Part shown: one piece after another, positions 34,118-41,860 of the stretch
Numbering within the stretch: position 1 is the first letter of the stretch
How the letters are laid out: each line of letters begins with the position of its first letter
Source of the DNA: Bradyrhizobium genosp. SA-3
GTDB taxonomy: Bacteria > Pseudomonadota > Alphaproteobacteria > Rhizobiales > Xanthobacteraceae
Length of the DNA: 41,860 nt
Direction of reading: 5' to 3'
NCBI RefSeq assembly: GCF_004212635.1
Contig: NZ_PSRT01000076.1
Span: forward strand, 1 to 41,860
Notes under the pieces: generated by a model
What the model saw: the letters and a program-made list of their open reading frames with translations, nothing else
What the model was told of the DNA's origin: nothing
Databases searched by the model: none
Program-made: the position numbers and the translations under genes

Positions 34118-34735
34118 CATGAAGCACCTGATGCTCCACCGGGCGCGCCATCTGTTCATTCGCCAGCAGACTGCCGTCATCAATTTAATCCGCGCCTACT
34201 TTGCCGAGTTTGGGATTGTCGCCCCGGTCGGACCCAGGGGGCCGAGCAATTGCTAGAAGTCGTCGCCGATACAGCTGACCGCCGGCTCCCAGAGGTGGCC
34301 GGCGCGTGTCTTGCTGCTCTCGGCAGCAAATTGGGCCCTAAAGGCCCGGATTTTGGAGTTCGACCGACGCATCATCGCCTGGCATCGATCACATACGACG
34401 AGCAAACGGCTGGACGCGATTCCTGGCGTCGGGCCGGCGCTGACAACGGCGCTGGTCGCGAGCGTTGCCGATGCCAACGCCTTCCGATAGGGTCGGGACT
34501 TCTCGGCCTGGGTTGGGCGCGTACCGAAGCAGAACTCGAGCGGTGGCAAGGACAAATTTGGCAGTATAAGCAAGCAAGGCGATCGCTATTTGCGCAGCCT
34601 GTTCACGGCAGGCGCACTCGCCGTGATCCGCTATGCCAAGATCCATGGCACGGGCCATCGGCCCTGGCTCACCGGATTATCGGCTCGGCGCCCCAGCGCT
34701 ACAAGGAACCCGCCGCTCTTACGGCGTGAACTAGA
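34118..34735 (+). pseudogene. IS110-family transposase remnant
   Basis: LMLHRARHLFIRQQTAVINL with IRAYFAEFGIV, then in other frames SKRLDAIPGVGPALTTALVA, FRSGRDFSAWVGRVP and KQGDRYLRSLFTAGALAV. This is the second half of IS110/IS1111 transposases, including the transposase_20 helix-hairpin-helix (IPGVGPALTT). The N-terminal DEDD catalytic domain is missing, and there are several frameshifts. Confidence 0.75.
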
Positions 34736-34790
34736 TCACAGCCGGTCATCCGGGTGTCACATAACGGTTGGAAGGGACGAACAGCACTAG

Positions 34791-35590
34791 GGTCCGGACT
34801 CAATTGATCCACCAAGTGACGGCGACGACCAAGAGGATGGCGGAAAGGAAGTTGTCGGCTCGTTTGTCGTAGCGGGTCGCAATCCGCCTGAAGTCCAAGG
34901 CGGCAAAACATGCGTTCGATGAGATTGCGTCCTTTGTAGGCTTTGGCGTCGTATCGATGCGGATGCTTGCGAGTTGGGTTCGGCGGAATTACTGCCTTTA
35001 TTCCGCGCTCGGCCAACCATTCACGCAGGCCGTTGGCGTCATAGACCCTGTCAGCCAACAATCGTCGAGCAGGAGAGACAGCAGATCGCGCGCCGCGGTG
35101 AGGTCATGGCAGTTGCCGGGGGTGATCACGAAGGCGAACGGACGTCCTTGGTCCTCGGTCAGCGCGTGGATTTTAGTGGTGCGTCCGCCTCGCAAGCGGC
35201 CGACCAGCCTGCTGGAAGTCCCCCCTTTTTGGGCCCGCCGCCGATGTGGGGCGCGTCGATGGACATCGTCCCGACCCGGCCGGTTGAGCCTGGTCAAGGC
35301 GTAGAAATATCGCCCACACGCCTTGGCGGCTTCAGCGATTGAGGCGGTTATAGATTGTCGTGTAGGGGCCGTAATCTGCCGGACAGTCTCGCCAGCGCGC
35401 GCCTGATCGCAGCATGTGGAGGATCCCGCTGATCACACGGCGGTCGTCCACGCGATAAGCACCGCGCCGCCCACGTGGCAACAGCGGTTCAATCCGCTTC
35501 CACTCCGCCTCGCTCAGCCAGCGGCTCATGACGTCGCGCCCGAAATAGTCGCTCTCGAGCGGCAGCGCCAGCGCAGCTCTGGGTTAGACC
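34791..35590 (-). mobile_element. IS5-family (IS427-like) insertion sequence, about 800 bp
   Basis: The ends form an imperfect inverted repeat: GGTCCGGACTCA at 34791 against GGTCTAACCCA, the reverse complement of the right end at 35590. The element contains one transposase gene on the minus strand with frameshifts (34800-35529). It separates the IS110 remnant from the racemase pseudogene. Confidence 0.65.
34800..35529 (-). pseudogene. IS5-family transposase, frameshifted
   Basis: From ATG 35529 (minus): WLSEAEWKRIEPLLPRGRRG, VDDRRVISGILHMLRSGARW, RDCPADYGPYTTIYNRLNR, then after a shift KGGTSSRLVGRLRGGRTTKI, HALTEDQGRPFAFVITPGNC, and MLADRVYDANGLREWLAERG up to YKGRNLIERMF and ATRYDKRADNFLSAIL, stopping at 34800-34802. 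The order and length match a complete IS5/IS427 transposase (about 250 residues) with three frame changes, possibly programmed for one of them as in this group, but the others inactivate it. Confidence 0.75.
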
Positions 35591-35625
35591 AAACGCGCGT
35601 TGCCCTGTACAACCCTCCAGGGGCC

Positions 35626-36500
35626 TTAGTAGAGGCCTTCAAACGGTCTTCGTATCAGTCCCCCGACGAAGAACTCGACCAGAGAGGTGTAGTCGAAAAC
35701 CGGAATGCCGACCGCCCGCTGGACCGCCGCGGCGTAAGACGGCAGCTCGGAGCACGTGATCAGCAGCATCCCAATGTCCGGCCGGTCGTCGAGTAGGGCC
35801 ACCGCGGCATCGACCGTTTCCGTCTCGACGGCGGTTACATCCAGGTCGCCGCAGGGTCAAGAAAAGCGGCCGCGAACGCGGGGGCGTCCTCGAGTCCAGA
35901 GATGACCATGCGCTTGGAGTTGGCTGGCAGCCCGGCTGCTTCAAACAAGTCCGGAGTCAGCAAACACGCGCTCGCTGTAAAATGCCGAGGGCCTTCTCGC
36001 GCGGAAGTATCCGTTCGAGGAACGGAGCGAGTAGAAGACTGGATAGGAGCACGGGCACATCGACTGCGGCACGGACCGCCTCTTGATACCGGATCATGAA
36101 CCCGCAGTTGGAGGTGATCAGTTGCGCACCCTCGCGTACGAGGTCAGTTGCGGCCTGGGTCACGGCCGAGGTCATTTCCGCAGCATTATGAAAGTCAGGC
36201 ACCGTCTTGTAACGTACAGGGACACTCCACGTGCTGGCGTTCCCAACACTCCCTGGAATGTAAGGCCGGATGCTGGGCGAACGAGCTGCAAGATACCTAC
36301 GGGCGCACCGAAGAACGACTGTCCGGATTTCAGCGAAGCGAACCGCCGCTTGTTTTGGGGGAGAGGAAAATCGATCATCTGTGATCAGATCCACTTCGAA
36401 ATATACCAGTACTTGCCAGCAGTAGCCGTTTCGGCCGGCCCTCAAGCGAACAATAAATACCAACAGCGCGAACGCAGGGCGATGCGGCGCACACCTGTTA
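35626..36500 (-). pseudogene. Asp/Glu/hydantoin racemase-family gene, frameshifted
   Basis: The minus strand reads GNASTWSVPVRYKTVPDFHN, TDLVREGAQLITSNCGFMIR, AAVDVPVLLSSLLLAPFLER and ILPREKALGIL, then after a shift near 35955 LTPDLFEAAGLPANSKRMVI and, after another near 35850, GMLLITCSELPSYAAAVQRA and FDYTSLVEFFVGGLI, ending at 35626-35628. The two cysteines (SNCGF and TCSE) are the catalytic pair of the family. With the frames repaired it would be near-normal in length (about 230-250 residues). It would racemise or isomerise an amino acid, hydantoin or maleate-type substrate; it lies between the two BKACE loci. Confidence 0.7.
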
Positions 36501-36936
36501 GCTCGGTTTGACCATGTCCCTATTGAAAGCTCGTCGTCCTTTTTTGGCAAAGACGTTCTCGTCTACCCGAAGAACGGGTGAGTGTGCAACGGATTAACTA
36601 TGCTTGCCATCGCTTCACCTTGTCCTATCCTTATGAGCTGCGTGTTAGCTTATCCAGCACTCGGATCGAAATGGGAGGCGTGTCGAGACCCGCTTTCGAT
36701 GAAGCATTCGAGGACAGGGTGCGCGTGAGGTTCGACCACAGCCCATGGGCTTCGCGCGGACTCGAAGAATATCGAGCGCGTCGGTCGCGAGGTCGCCGAG
36801 TTGCGCCATCGTCAAGCAGTAGTTCGAGCTCCGCACAAGAGGCGATGGGCCTCACATGAGGTTCCATTTTGTCATGGAGTCGTGTCCGGTTAACTACGGC
36901 GATGTCGCAAATCCGACGACCCGCAGCGTTTTTTTC
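36501..36936. other. No recognisable gene
   Basis: Both strands have open frames of 70-105 codons (for example 36631-36948 minus), but no motif. The minus strand contains protein-like CLTMAQLGDLATDALDIL, perhaps a trace of a coding region, that I cannot assign. Confidence 0.3.
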
Positions 36937-37030
36937 CCTGGCAGGCAAGCCTCGCGGAGTGGCACGTCGATTGCTGGGATGAGGACTGCGGCAGCCACGG
37001 CGCTGTTAGCGATCTTGTCGCCAGGAGAAT
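36937..37030 (+). repeat. Inverted copy of the BKACE upstream segment 33800-33903
   Basis: GGCAGGCAAGCC, then GAGTGGCACGTCGATTGCTG and GGATGAGGACTGC correspond to the minus-strand reading of 33800-33903 (GTCAGGCAAGCC, GAGTGGCACGCCGATTGCTG, GGATGAGGATTGC). This marks the left border of the second, decayed BKACE operon. Confidence 0.7.
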
Positions 37031-37134
37031 TCCGACGAGACCTGCTCGGTCGCTCTAGCATACCAAGGGAGGCCCCGGCTCTGCTGGGGAGGCAGCAGAA
37101 GTTTGAAATTTCAGGAAGTCGTCCACCGACGAAA

Positions 37135-37655
37135 CTCACGAATCGTGAGGCATCACGCTAAAAAGGAGCGATGGACGATTACGAGGGCGTAAGCCACAGC
37201 AAGTGGGAGTGCAAATATAAATATCACGTGTTCTTCATTCCCAAGTGCCGCAGGAAGCGCCCCACGGGGAGTTGAGGCAGAATCTCGGGGAGGTATTCCG
37301 CAGATCTGGCTATGCAGAAGGAGTGCCGGGTCGAAGAGGGCATCTGATGTCCGATCATGTTCACTTGATGATTGTCGACCGGCCCAAGTATGCGGTGTCG
37401 CAAGTAATCTGGTACATCAAAAGAAAGAGCGCTATCCACCTAGCAGCGGGTCTATGGAGAGAGAAAACGCAATTTCGTAGGGCAGCACTTTTAGGCCCGG
37501 GGAAGCGGTGATCAGGGAGTATATCCGCAAGCAAGGGGCCGAGGATACGCGGCTCGACCAAGTCAACATGTCGCGCTAAGGCCGCTTTAGGCGGCCAACA
37601 AAATCGGAGACGCGTTAGCGTCCCCACCGCCGCTTTGAGCGGCCCAATTCCTAAA
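37135..37655 (+). mobile_element. IS200/IS605-family element remnant
   Basis: The element has a left hairpin CTCACGA-A-TCGTGAG (37135-37149), the tnpA gene (37171-37579), and right-end hairpins GGCCGC-TTTAG-GCGGCC (37580-37596) and GCCGC-TTTGA-GCGGC (37629-37643). Subterminal hairpins instead of inverted repeats are diagnostic for this family, which moves as single strands. It truncates the 5' half of the BKACE pseudogene that starts at 37650. Confidence 0.75.
37171..37579 (+). pseudogene. IS200-family TnpA (Y1 transposase), frameshifted
   Basis: ATG 37171 is preceded by AAAAAGGAGCG. The protein begins DDYEGVSHSKWECKYKYHVF and FIPKCRRK, then after shifts LGEVFRRSGYAEG, GHLMSDHVHLMIVDRPKYAV with the HUH-type His-Val-His, SQVIWYIKRKSAIHLA, IREYIRKQGAEDTRLDQVNM and a stop at 37577-37579. 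Normal TnpA is about 130-150 residues; the order is complete, but at least three shifts break it. Confidence 0.8.
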
Positions 37656-38115
37656 GTCCCCGGCCTCATGATTAACACCATCGGCAGCCTGCGCAAGATG
37701 ACCAAACGCCTGCAAGAGCTCGGGGCGAAGCCTGAGCTCGAGATGTTGGACTTGGGTTATCTGATGATCGTGAACGATCCAATCAAGGGAGGACTAGTTC
37801 ACGATCTGCTGTTGATTCAGCTGTGCATGGGGTGGGCTACCTCGCGCCGGACGATTTGTTGATGGCGAGTGGTGCACCAGCTTCCGCTACGGGCCATTTA
37901 TTGATCTTCGCGGTCGGACCAATGCAGCCTTTGCAGCCTTCATATGCGGCCAGGGCTCCGTTGGCTGGCGCGGACGTTCGCGTCAGTTTGGAAGACAACC
38001 TGTACCTCTTCCGCGGGCGGCTAGCGACCAACGACGAGTACGTACAGGAGGCGACAGAAATGACGAGGTCGATGTGCGGGTGGTCAGCCCGCAGGAAATG
38101 CGAAGCCCAAATCGC
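37650..38115 (+). pseudogene. Second BKACE gene, 5'-truncated and frameshifted
   Basis: MINTIGSLRKMTKRLQELGA with KPELEMLDLGYLMIV and LIQLCMG in one frame and FAVGPMQPL, PLAGADVRVSLEDNLYLFRG and RLATNDEYVQEATEM in the next correspond to the C-terminal half of the intact BKACE at 32775-33665 (YPSLRKMAGRLQELGVRPEL, LIQLCMG, VRVGLEDNLYLSRGRLATNA). The IS200 element removed the N-terminal half with the zinc histidines. The carnitine-dehydrogenase-like gene starts 20 bases further, so this was the first gene of a carnitine-type operon. Confidence 0.8.
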
Positions 38116-38134
38116 ACGCCTAAGCCCGCCGGTC

Positions 38135-39488
38135 ATGCTTGAGAAGTCGAACCTTCCGGAGACGCTCCCGCGAGCAGTCGGGCTGCTCGGGGCCAGCGTC
38201 ATCGATGGCGGCTGGGCCCACGGTTCGTGCTCAACGGAGTGGACGTGCGCCTGTACGACCTCGCGCCCAAGGCAGTCGAGTATGTGAACAGCATGCTGGC
38301 CGAAGCGCGGTATCAACGACTGCCCCTTGTGCGGCTACCACTTGAAGCGACACTCACAGTTGTGAGCTCGGTAGCGGACGCGGGGCGCGCTGTGGAGCTC
38401 GTGCAGGGGTCTGCGCCGGAACGCCTTGAGCTCAAGCAGAAGCTGTTCGCCACCGCCAGCCGTCCTGCCAGGTCCCGAGCTCTGATCTGTATTCCTCGAC
38501 GTCGAGCTTTCGCCCGTTACTGCTGCAGGCGGAGATGGACCATCCCGAGGGCATTCTCGTCGCGCACCCGTTCCAACCTGTGTACCTGCTGCCGCTGGTT
38601 GAAACGTGCGCCGAAGAGCCCATGCCACCGGAGGCGCCGGAGCGGGCGGGGGCGATCCACCGGGCGATTGGGATGCACCCGCTCGTGGCGTGAAGAGGTA
38701 GACGGATTCGTCGCGGCGGAGGTGTTGAGTCGCGAGTCGCTTTGGCTGGTGCACGACGATGTGGTCACGCTGCGGGAAATCGATGACGTGGTTCGCTACT
38801 CCTGGGCGCTGCGCCGCGCGGCTATCGGCTCCTACCGCATGACCGGCGGCGAGAGGAGCATGCTCCAGACCATCCAGCAATGGGAATTCAAGTGTCCTTT
38901 GTCGAGGCTGACTGAGAAATCTGACATCGAGGTGAAGGCGGCCGAGCACGCAGACGCGCTGGTGAAGGCCGACCCCTTGGACGGTCCCGCCGCATACGAC
39001 GACTTGCTCGTGGCACTCCTGCAGGCGCTGCATTCCCAGGGACTACGGCGCAGGCGAAACGGTCACGCACTGGGAACAGGGGCTCCGCGCTCGCGTTCCC
39101 CAGGTCGCTCAGGATTCTGGCCAGTTGTGCACCCCGCGAGAGATTCCGCCCAACTGCATAGACGGCAACGGACACGCGGCTTAGAGCACCTATGTCCAAC
39201 TCTGCAGGGAGGCCACCGGAACGTTACACGTTACATCGGCACCGAGGGCGAGTGCCGATCGAACAGCGGCACCTACTTCACGGTCGAAACGCACCTGTCT
39301 CATCTGGGTGAACTGCAGGCAGGCGACGCGTTCAGGCGCTCTCGCAGGTTCTCGGTGCCGACGACAAGCGCCTGCATCGCTATCACGTGATCACGTGCGA
39401 GGGTGACGAGTGGGCTGGCCGCGACGGACGAGCAGATGCTGATTCACATCGAAACCATGAGACTCTCCGCTTTTGAGCAATTGAGAAA
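38135..39488 (+). pseudogene. Carnitine dehydrogenase-thioesterase fusion, frameshifted
   Basis: From ATG 38135: ETLPRAVGLLGASVIDGGWA (NAD-binding start), then after a one-base loss near 38220 FVLNGVDVRLYDLAPKAVEY, DRAGxAVELVQGSAPERLEL-like sequence, and in other frames MDHPEGILVAHPFQPVYLLP, VETCAEEP, MHPL, VDGFVAAEVLSRESLWLVHD and DVVTLREIDDVVRYSWALRR, the 3-hydroxyacyl-CoA dehydrogenase C-terminal domain. After 39048 a hot-dog thioesterase domain follows: IPPNCIDGNGHAA, a TAG at 39182, ATRYIGTEGE-like, SGTYFTVETHLSHLGELQAG and LGADDKRLHRYHVI, finishing at about 39488 (ATDEQMLIHIETMRLSAFEQ). Bifunctional carnitine dehydrogenase/thioesterases are known in rhizobia; they oxidise L-carnitine and hydrolyse betainyl-CoA. 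At least five lesions make this copy dead. Confidence 0.75.
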
Positions 39489-39498
39489 GGAAAACCAA

Positions 39499-40272
39499 AT
39501 GGAGTTCGGTTCCAAGAGCTACGAACAGCAGTCCCACGCACGTGGGTGGTCGCTTGAGGGGCGAGTTGCACTGGTGACTGGAGCGGCGGGCGGTCTTGGA
39601 AAGGCTATCGTGAGCGAACTGCGCGAACGCGGGGCGGACGTGCATGGTGTGGGTATTGCCAGCGAGGGTGTCTTGCATGCGGATCTTTCCACTGCAAGCG
39701 GGAATCGCGACATGATAGCGCATGTACTTGCAACCGCTGGACGTCTCGACATCCTTGTCTTGAATGCTGGGTGTCAGTTCGTCGCACCGATCGATCAGTT
39801 TCCGGACGCCGAATGGGAGCGTCTTCGAGGCGTGATGTTGGACGGGCCATTCTTCGCGATGAAGGCGGCGTGGTCGGCTTTGACAAAAGCCCCGGGCGGG
39901 CGGGTTGTGGTCACGGCGTCCACCGCGAGCTTCGGCGGGGCGCCCGGAAGGGCTGCATACATCGCTGCGAAGCACGGGGTTCTCGGTTTGGTTCGCGTGG
40001 CCGCATTGGAGGGCGCTGCGCATGGCCTGACTGTCAACGCGGTCGCGCCGGGCTGGATGGATACCGCGATGATGCGTCGTCAGCTGGAGGCTCAGGCTGC
40101 AAGCCGAGGCATAAACACCGACGAGATCGTCGCGCGTTTCCGCTCGTCTCAACCAGGTGATCGCTTCGTCGACATTCGTGAGGTTGCGGCAGCCATTGGC
40201 TTTCTTGCGAGCCCTTGTGCTTCCGGAATAAATGGAGAGTGCGTCACCATCGATCTCGGTGCAAGTGCCTGA
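39499..40272 (+). CDS. Short-chain dehydrogenase, probable 3-hydroxybutyrate dehydrogenase
   Basis: The 257-residue SDR has the NAD motif TGAAGGLG (27-34), NAG in LVLNAGCQF, and catalytic Ser141, Tyr154 and Lys158 (AAYIAAKHG). The C-terminal part (AVAPGWMDTAMMRRQLEAQA, SSQPGDRFVDIREVAAAIGF) resembles BdhA-type 3-hydroxybutyrate dehydrogenases, which interconvert 3-hydroxybutyrate and acetoacetate. The chosen ATG 39499 has GAGAAAGG nine bases upstream; the open frame continues upstream only because the decayed thioesterase end is in the same frame. BKACE releases acetoacetate from dehydrocarnitine, so this enzyme closes the pathway of the preceding operon. It is the only undamaged gene of that operon. 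Confidence 0.82.
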   Translation: MEFGSKSYEQQSHARGWSLEGRVALVTGAAGGLGKAIVSELRERGADVHGVGIASEGVLHADLSTASGNRDMIAHVLATAGRLDILVLNAGCQFVAPIDQFPDAEWERLRGVMLDGPFFAMKAAWSALTKAPGGRVVVTASTASFGGAPGRAAYIAAKHGVLGLVRVAALEGAAHGLTVNAVAPGWMDTAMMRRQLEAQAASRGINTDEIVARFRSSQPGDRFVDIREVAAAIGFLASPCASGINGECVTIDLGASA

Positions 40273-40281
40273 TGACGAACA

Positions 40282-40800
40282 CTAGTGTCCTGAACCAGAA
40301 GTTCGCAACATCGCGTCGTTTGGGGCATTGTAACAGCAGAAGCGCTCGATGGAAGCAAGGATGTCATCGGCGGATTTGGTCCATCGGAACGGTTTGGGAT
40401 CGGCGTTGTATGGTTCGATGAACGAGGCGATGTCCGTCCTGAGGGCGGCTACGCTGCTTGTTATCGGTGAGGAGCGCGAAGAAGCGCTCGACTTGGTTGA
40501 GCCATGACGAACTCGTCGGGGTCAGGTGCACATGTCAACGCGGCTTTTTGGCCAGCCATCTCCGGATCATTGGGGTCTTGTACTTGACGTAATTGTACAT
40601 CACGAGATGGACGTCGATTCGCGCGGTACTGCAGCCTCGATCTCGTCAAGGAACTTGCGGAACTCGGCTGTGCGATGGCGCCCGTAGCACTTGCCAATGA
40701 TCCTTCCGGTCGCAATATCGAGGGCGGCGAACAGGCGACGTAGTGCCATGCCTTTTGTAGATCCTATGCGGGCGTGGCGGACAGGGGGTACTATCTCGAT
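40282..40800 (-). pseudogene. IS630-family transposase, 5'-truncated and frameshifted
   Basis: The minus strand reads LFAALDIATGRIIGKCYGRH, RTAEFRKFLDEIEAAV, then NYVKYKTPMIRRWLAKKPR, HVHLTPTSSSWLNQVERFFA and DDILASIERFCCYNAPNDAM, stopping at 40282-40284. The DDE block is partially kept (ALDIATG, SWLNQVERFFA with Glu). The N-terminal helix-turn-helix third is missing. Three or more frame changes. Confidence 0.8.
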
Positions 40801-40832
40801 TTCGACCCACCACCAGCGCATAGGAGTTATTG

Positions 40833-41860
40833 ATGGAAGCCCAAACAGTAACACCCTGGCGCCCGCCGCAGCTGACCACCGCGATCCGCTGTCTTGTGGC
40901 AATCGAATTGAGCAAGAAGGGCTGGGCCGTCGCGATTAATACGCCACTGGCGGACAAGGTCAGCCGCCACACGCTCCCTGGATGTGATTGGACGGGACTT
41001 TTGGAGCTAATACAGCGGGTACGCACGCGCGTTGCTCGAGAGCTTGGCCGGCCCGTGGAAATGATCTCATGCTACGAGGCCGGCTATGACGGATTCTGGC
41101 TCCGCCGTCTGCTCGAAAGCCAGGGCGTGCACACCTAGTAGTCGATCCGGCCAGCGTACAGGTCGATCGGCGGGCCGGACGAGCCAAGACGGATCGCATC
41201 GATGCCGAACGGTTGCTGCGGTCATTGATGGTTTATCTGCGTGGCGAGCCGAAGGTGTGGAGCGTGGTGCGCGTGCAAAGCGTCGCCGAAGAAGATGACC
41301 GCCGGCTGCACCCTGAGCGGGATCGGCTGATCGCTGAACGCATCCAGCACGTCAACCGCATTAAGGGCCTGTGTGCGATCCACGGCATTTACAACTACCA
41401 GCCAATGCGGCCGCGATCTGACGCGGCGGCTTGAACAGTTACGTACTGGGGACGGACGCGCGTTGCCGCCGCGGCTCGAGGCAGAGATCGCACGCGAATT
41501 GCAGCGCATGGAGCTCGTACTGCGAATGCTCAACGAGATTGATGCGGAGCGCAACGCCGTCGCATCGGCTAGGATGTCGGTCCATACCAACGCGAAAAAG
41601 ATCCAAGATCTCGTCAAACTCAATGCAATCGGACCAGAGATTGCCACGGTATTGACAGGCGAAGTGTTGTACCGCCCGATTTAACAATCGCCGCGAGCTG
41701 GCAAGCTATGTCGGTCTGACGCCGATTCACTTCCAGAGCGGCTCCACGCCGTGACCAGGGCATCAGCAAAGCCGGTATCGCACCACCATGATCGAGTTGC
41801 CTAGTTGTGGCTGCGTCACCAGCCCGACAGCGCTTTCAGCGTCTGGTTTCGCGAGCTTGT
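40833..41860 (+). pseudogene. IS110-family transposase, frameshifted, running off the window
   Basis: From ATG 40833: LVAIELSKKGWAVAINTPLA with a catalytic acidic residue of the DEDD domain, ISCYEAGYDGFWLRRLLESQ, stop at 41136-41138; then VDPASVQVDRRAGRAKTDRI, YLRGEPKVWSVVRVQSVAEE, ERIQHVNRIKGLCAIHGIYN, LEQLRTGDGRALPPRLEAEI, NAKKIQDLVKLNAIGPEIAT and LYRPI, and finally YVGLTPIHFQSGSTP-like and LWLRHQPDSAFSVWFREL at the window end. The frame changes at about 41135, 41425 and 41680 inactivate it. The element continues beyond the window. Confidence 0.8.

Noticed and set aside
1..41860. nod boxes, NifA/sigma-54 promoters, CRISPR arrays, tRNA or rRNA genes, partitioning or origin sequences
   Set aside because: I looked for these because the context resembles a symbiosis island, but found no convincing match by eye.

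Overview
The window is GC-rich DNA whose gene families and insertion sequences point to an alphaproteobacterium of the Rhizobiales, most likely the accessory part of a symbiosis island or symbiotic plasmid (Mesorhizobium, Bradyrhizobium or Sinorhizobium style). This is an inference: no nod, nif or fix gene and no taxonomic marker is present. The region is strongly mosaic. About sixteen intact protein genes, two of them belonging to an insertion sequence, sit among roughly thirty broken genes and remnants of IS256, IS1182, IS21, IS5, IS110, IS630 and IS200/IS605 elements and a group II intron.

Layout. 1-5300: a glutathione-S-transferase-like gene coupled to an ADP-forming acyl-CoA synthetase, bordered by gene tails and heads (three CoA-transferase 3' ends, a dehydrogenase 5' end, a CmcJ/NvfI-like oxidoreductase, a LysR effector domain). 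6230-10393: a complete polyamine-type ABC importer (Tat-secreted binding protein, ATPase, two permeases). 11001-12236: an FAD ferredoxin reductase. 12262-15117: an IS256 gene split by an IS1182 element, then a rearranged group II intron. 15373-19008: a small unknown ORF, a TIM-barrel isomerase, a dead class III alcohol dehydrogenase, a membrane di-iron hydroxylase and its probable Rieske ferredoxin. 19075-22905: broken permeases, IS256 and a broken amidohydrolase. 22979-27642: a D-2-hydroxyacid dehydrogenase-like gene and an 842-residue double-domain class III CoA-transferase. 28080-32556: nested insertion sequences around a complete IS21 element. 32775-40272: BKACE-type and carnitine-dehydrogenase/thioesterase-type genes, one intact BKACE and an intact 3-hydroxybutyrate-dehydrogenase-like gene. 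40282-41860: IS630 and IS110 remnants.

How the genes fit together. The recurring theme is uptake and CoA-linked breakdown of a small, probably nitrogenous (quaternary ammonium, carnitine- or betaine-like) plant compound. The importer would bring it in. Hydroxylase, Rieske ferredoxin and ferredoxin reductase look like a three-part oxygenase. CoA-transferase and synthetase would activate acids. BKACE, carnitine dehydrogenase/thioesterase and 3-hydroxybutyrate dehydrogenase form a recognisable carnitine-to-glycine-betaine route, here partly decayed. The substrate is inference; the enzyme families are read from the sequence.
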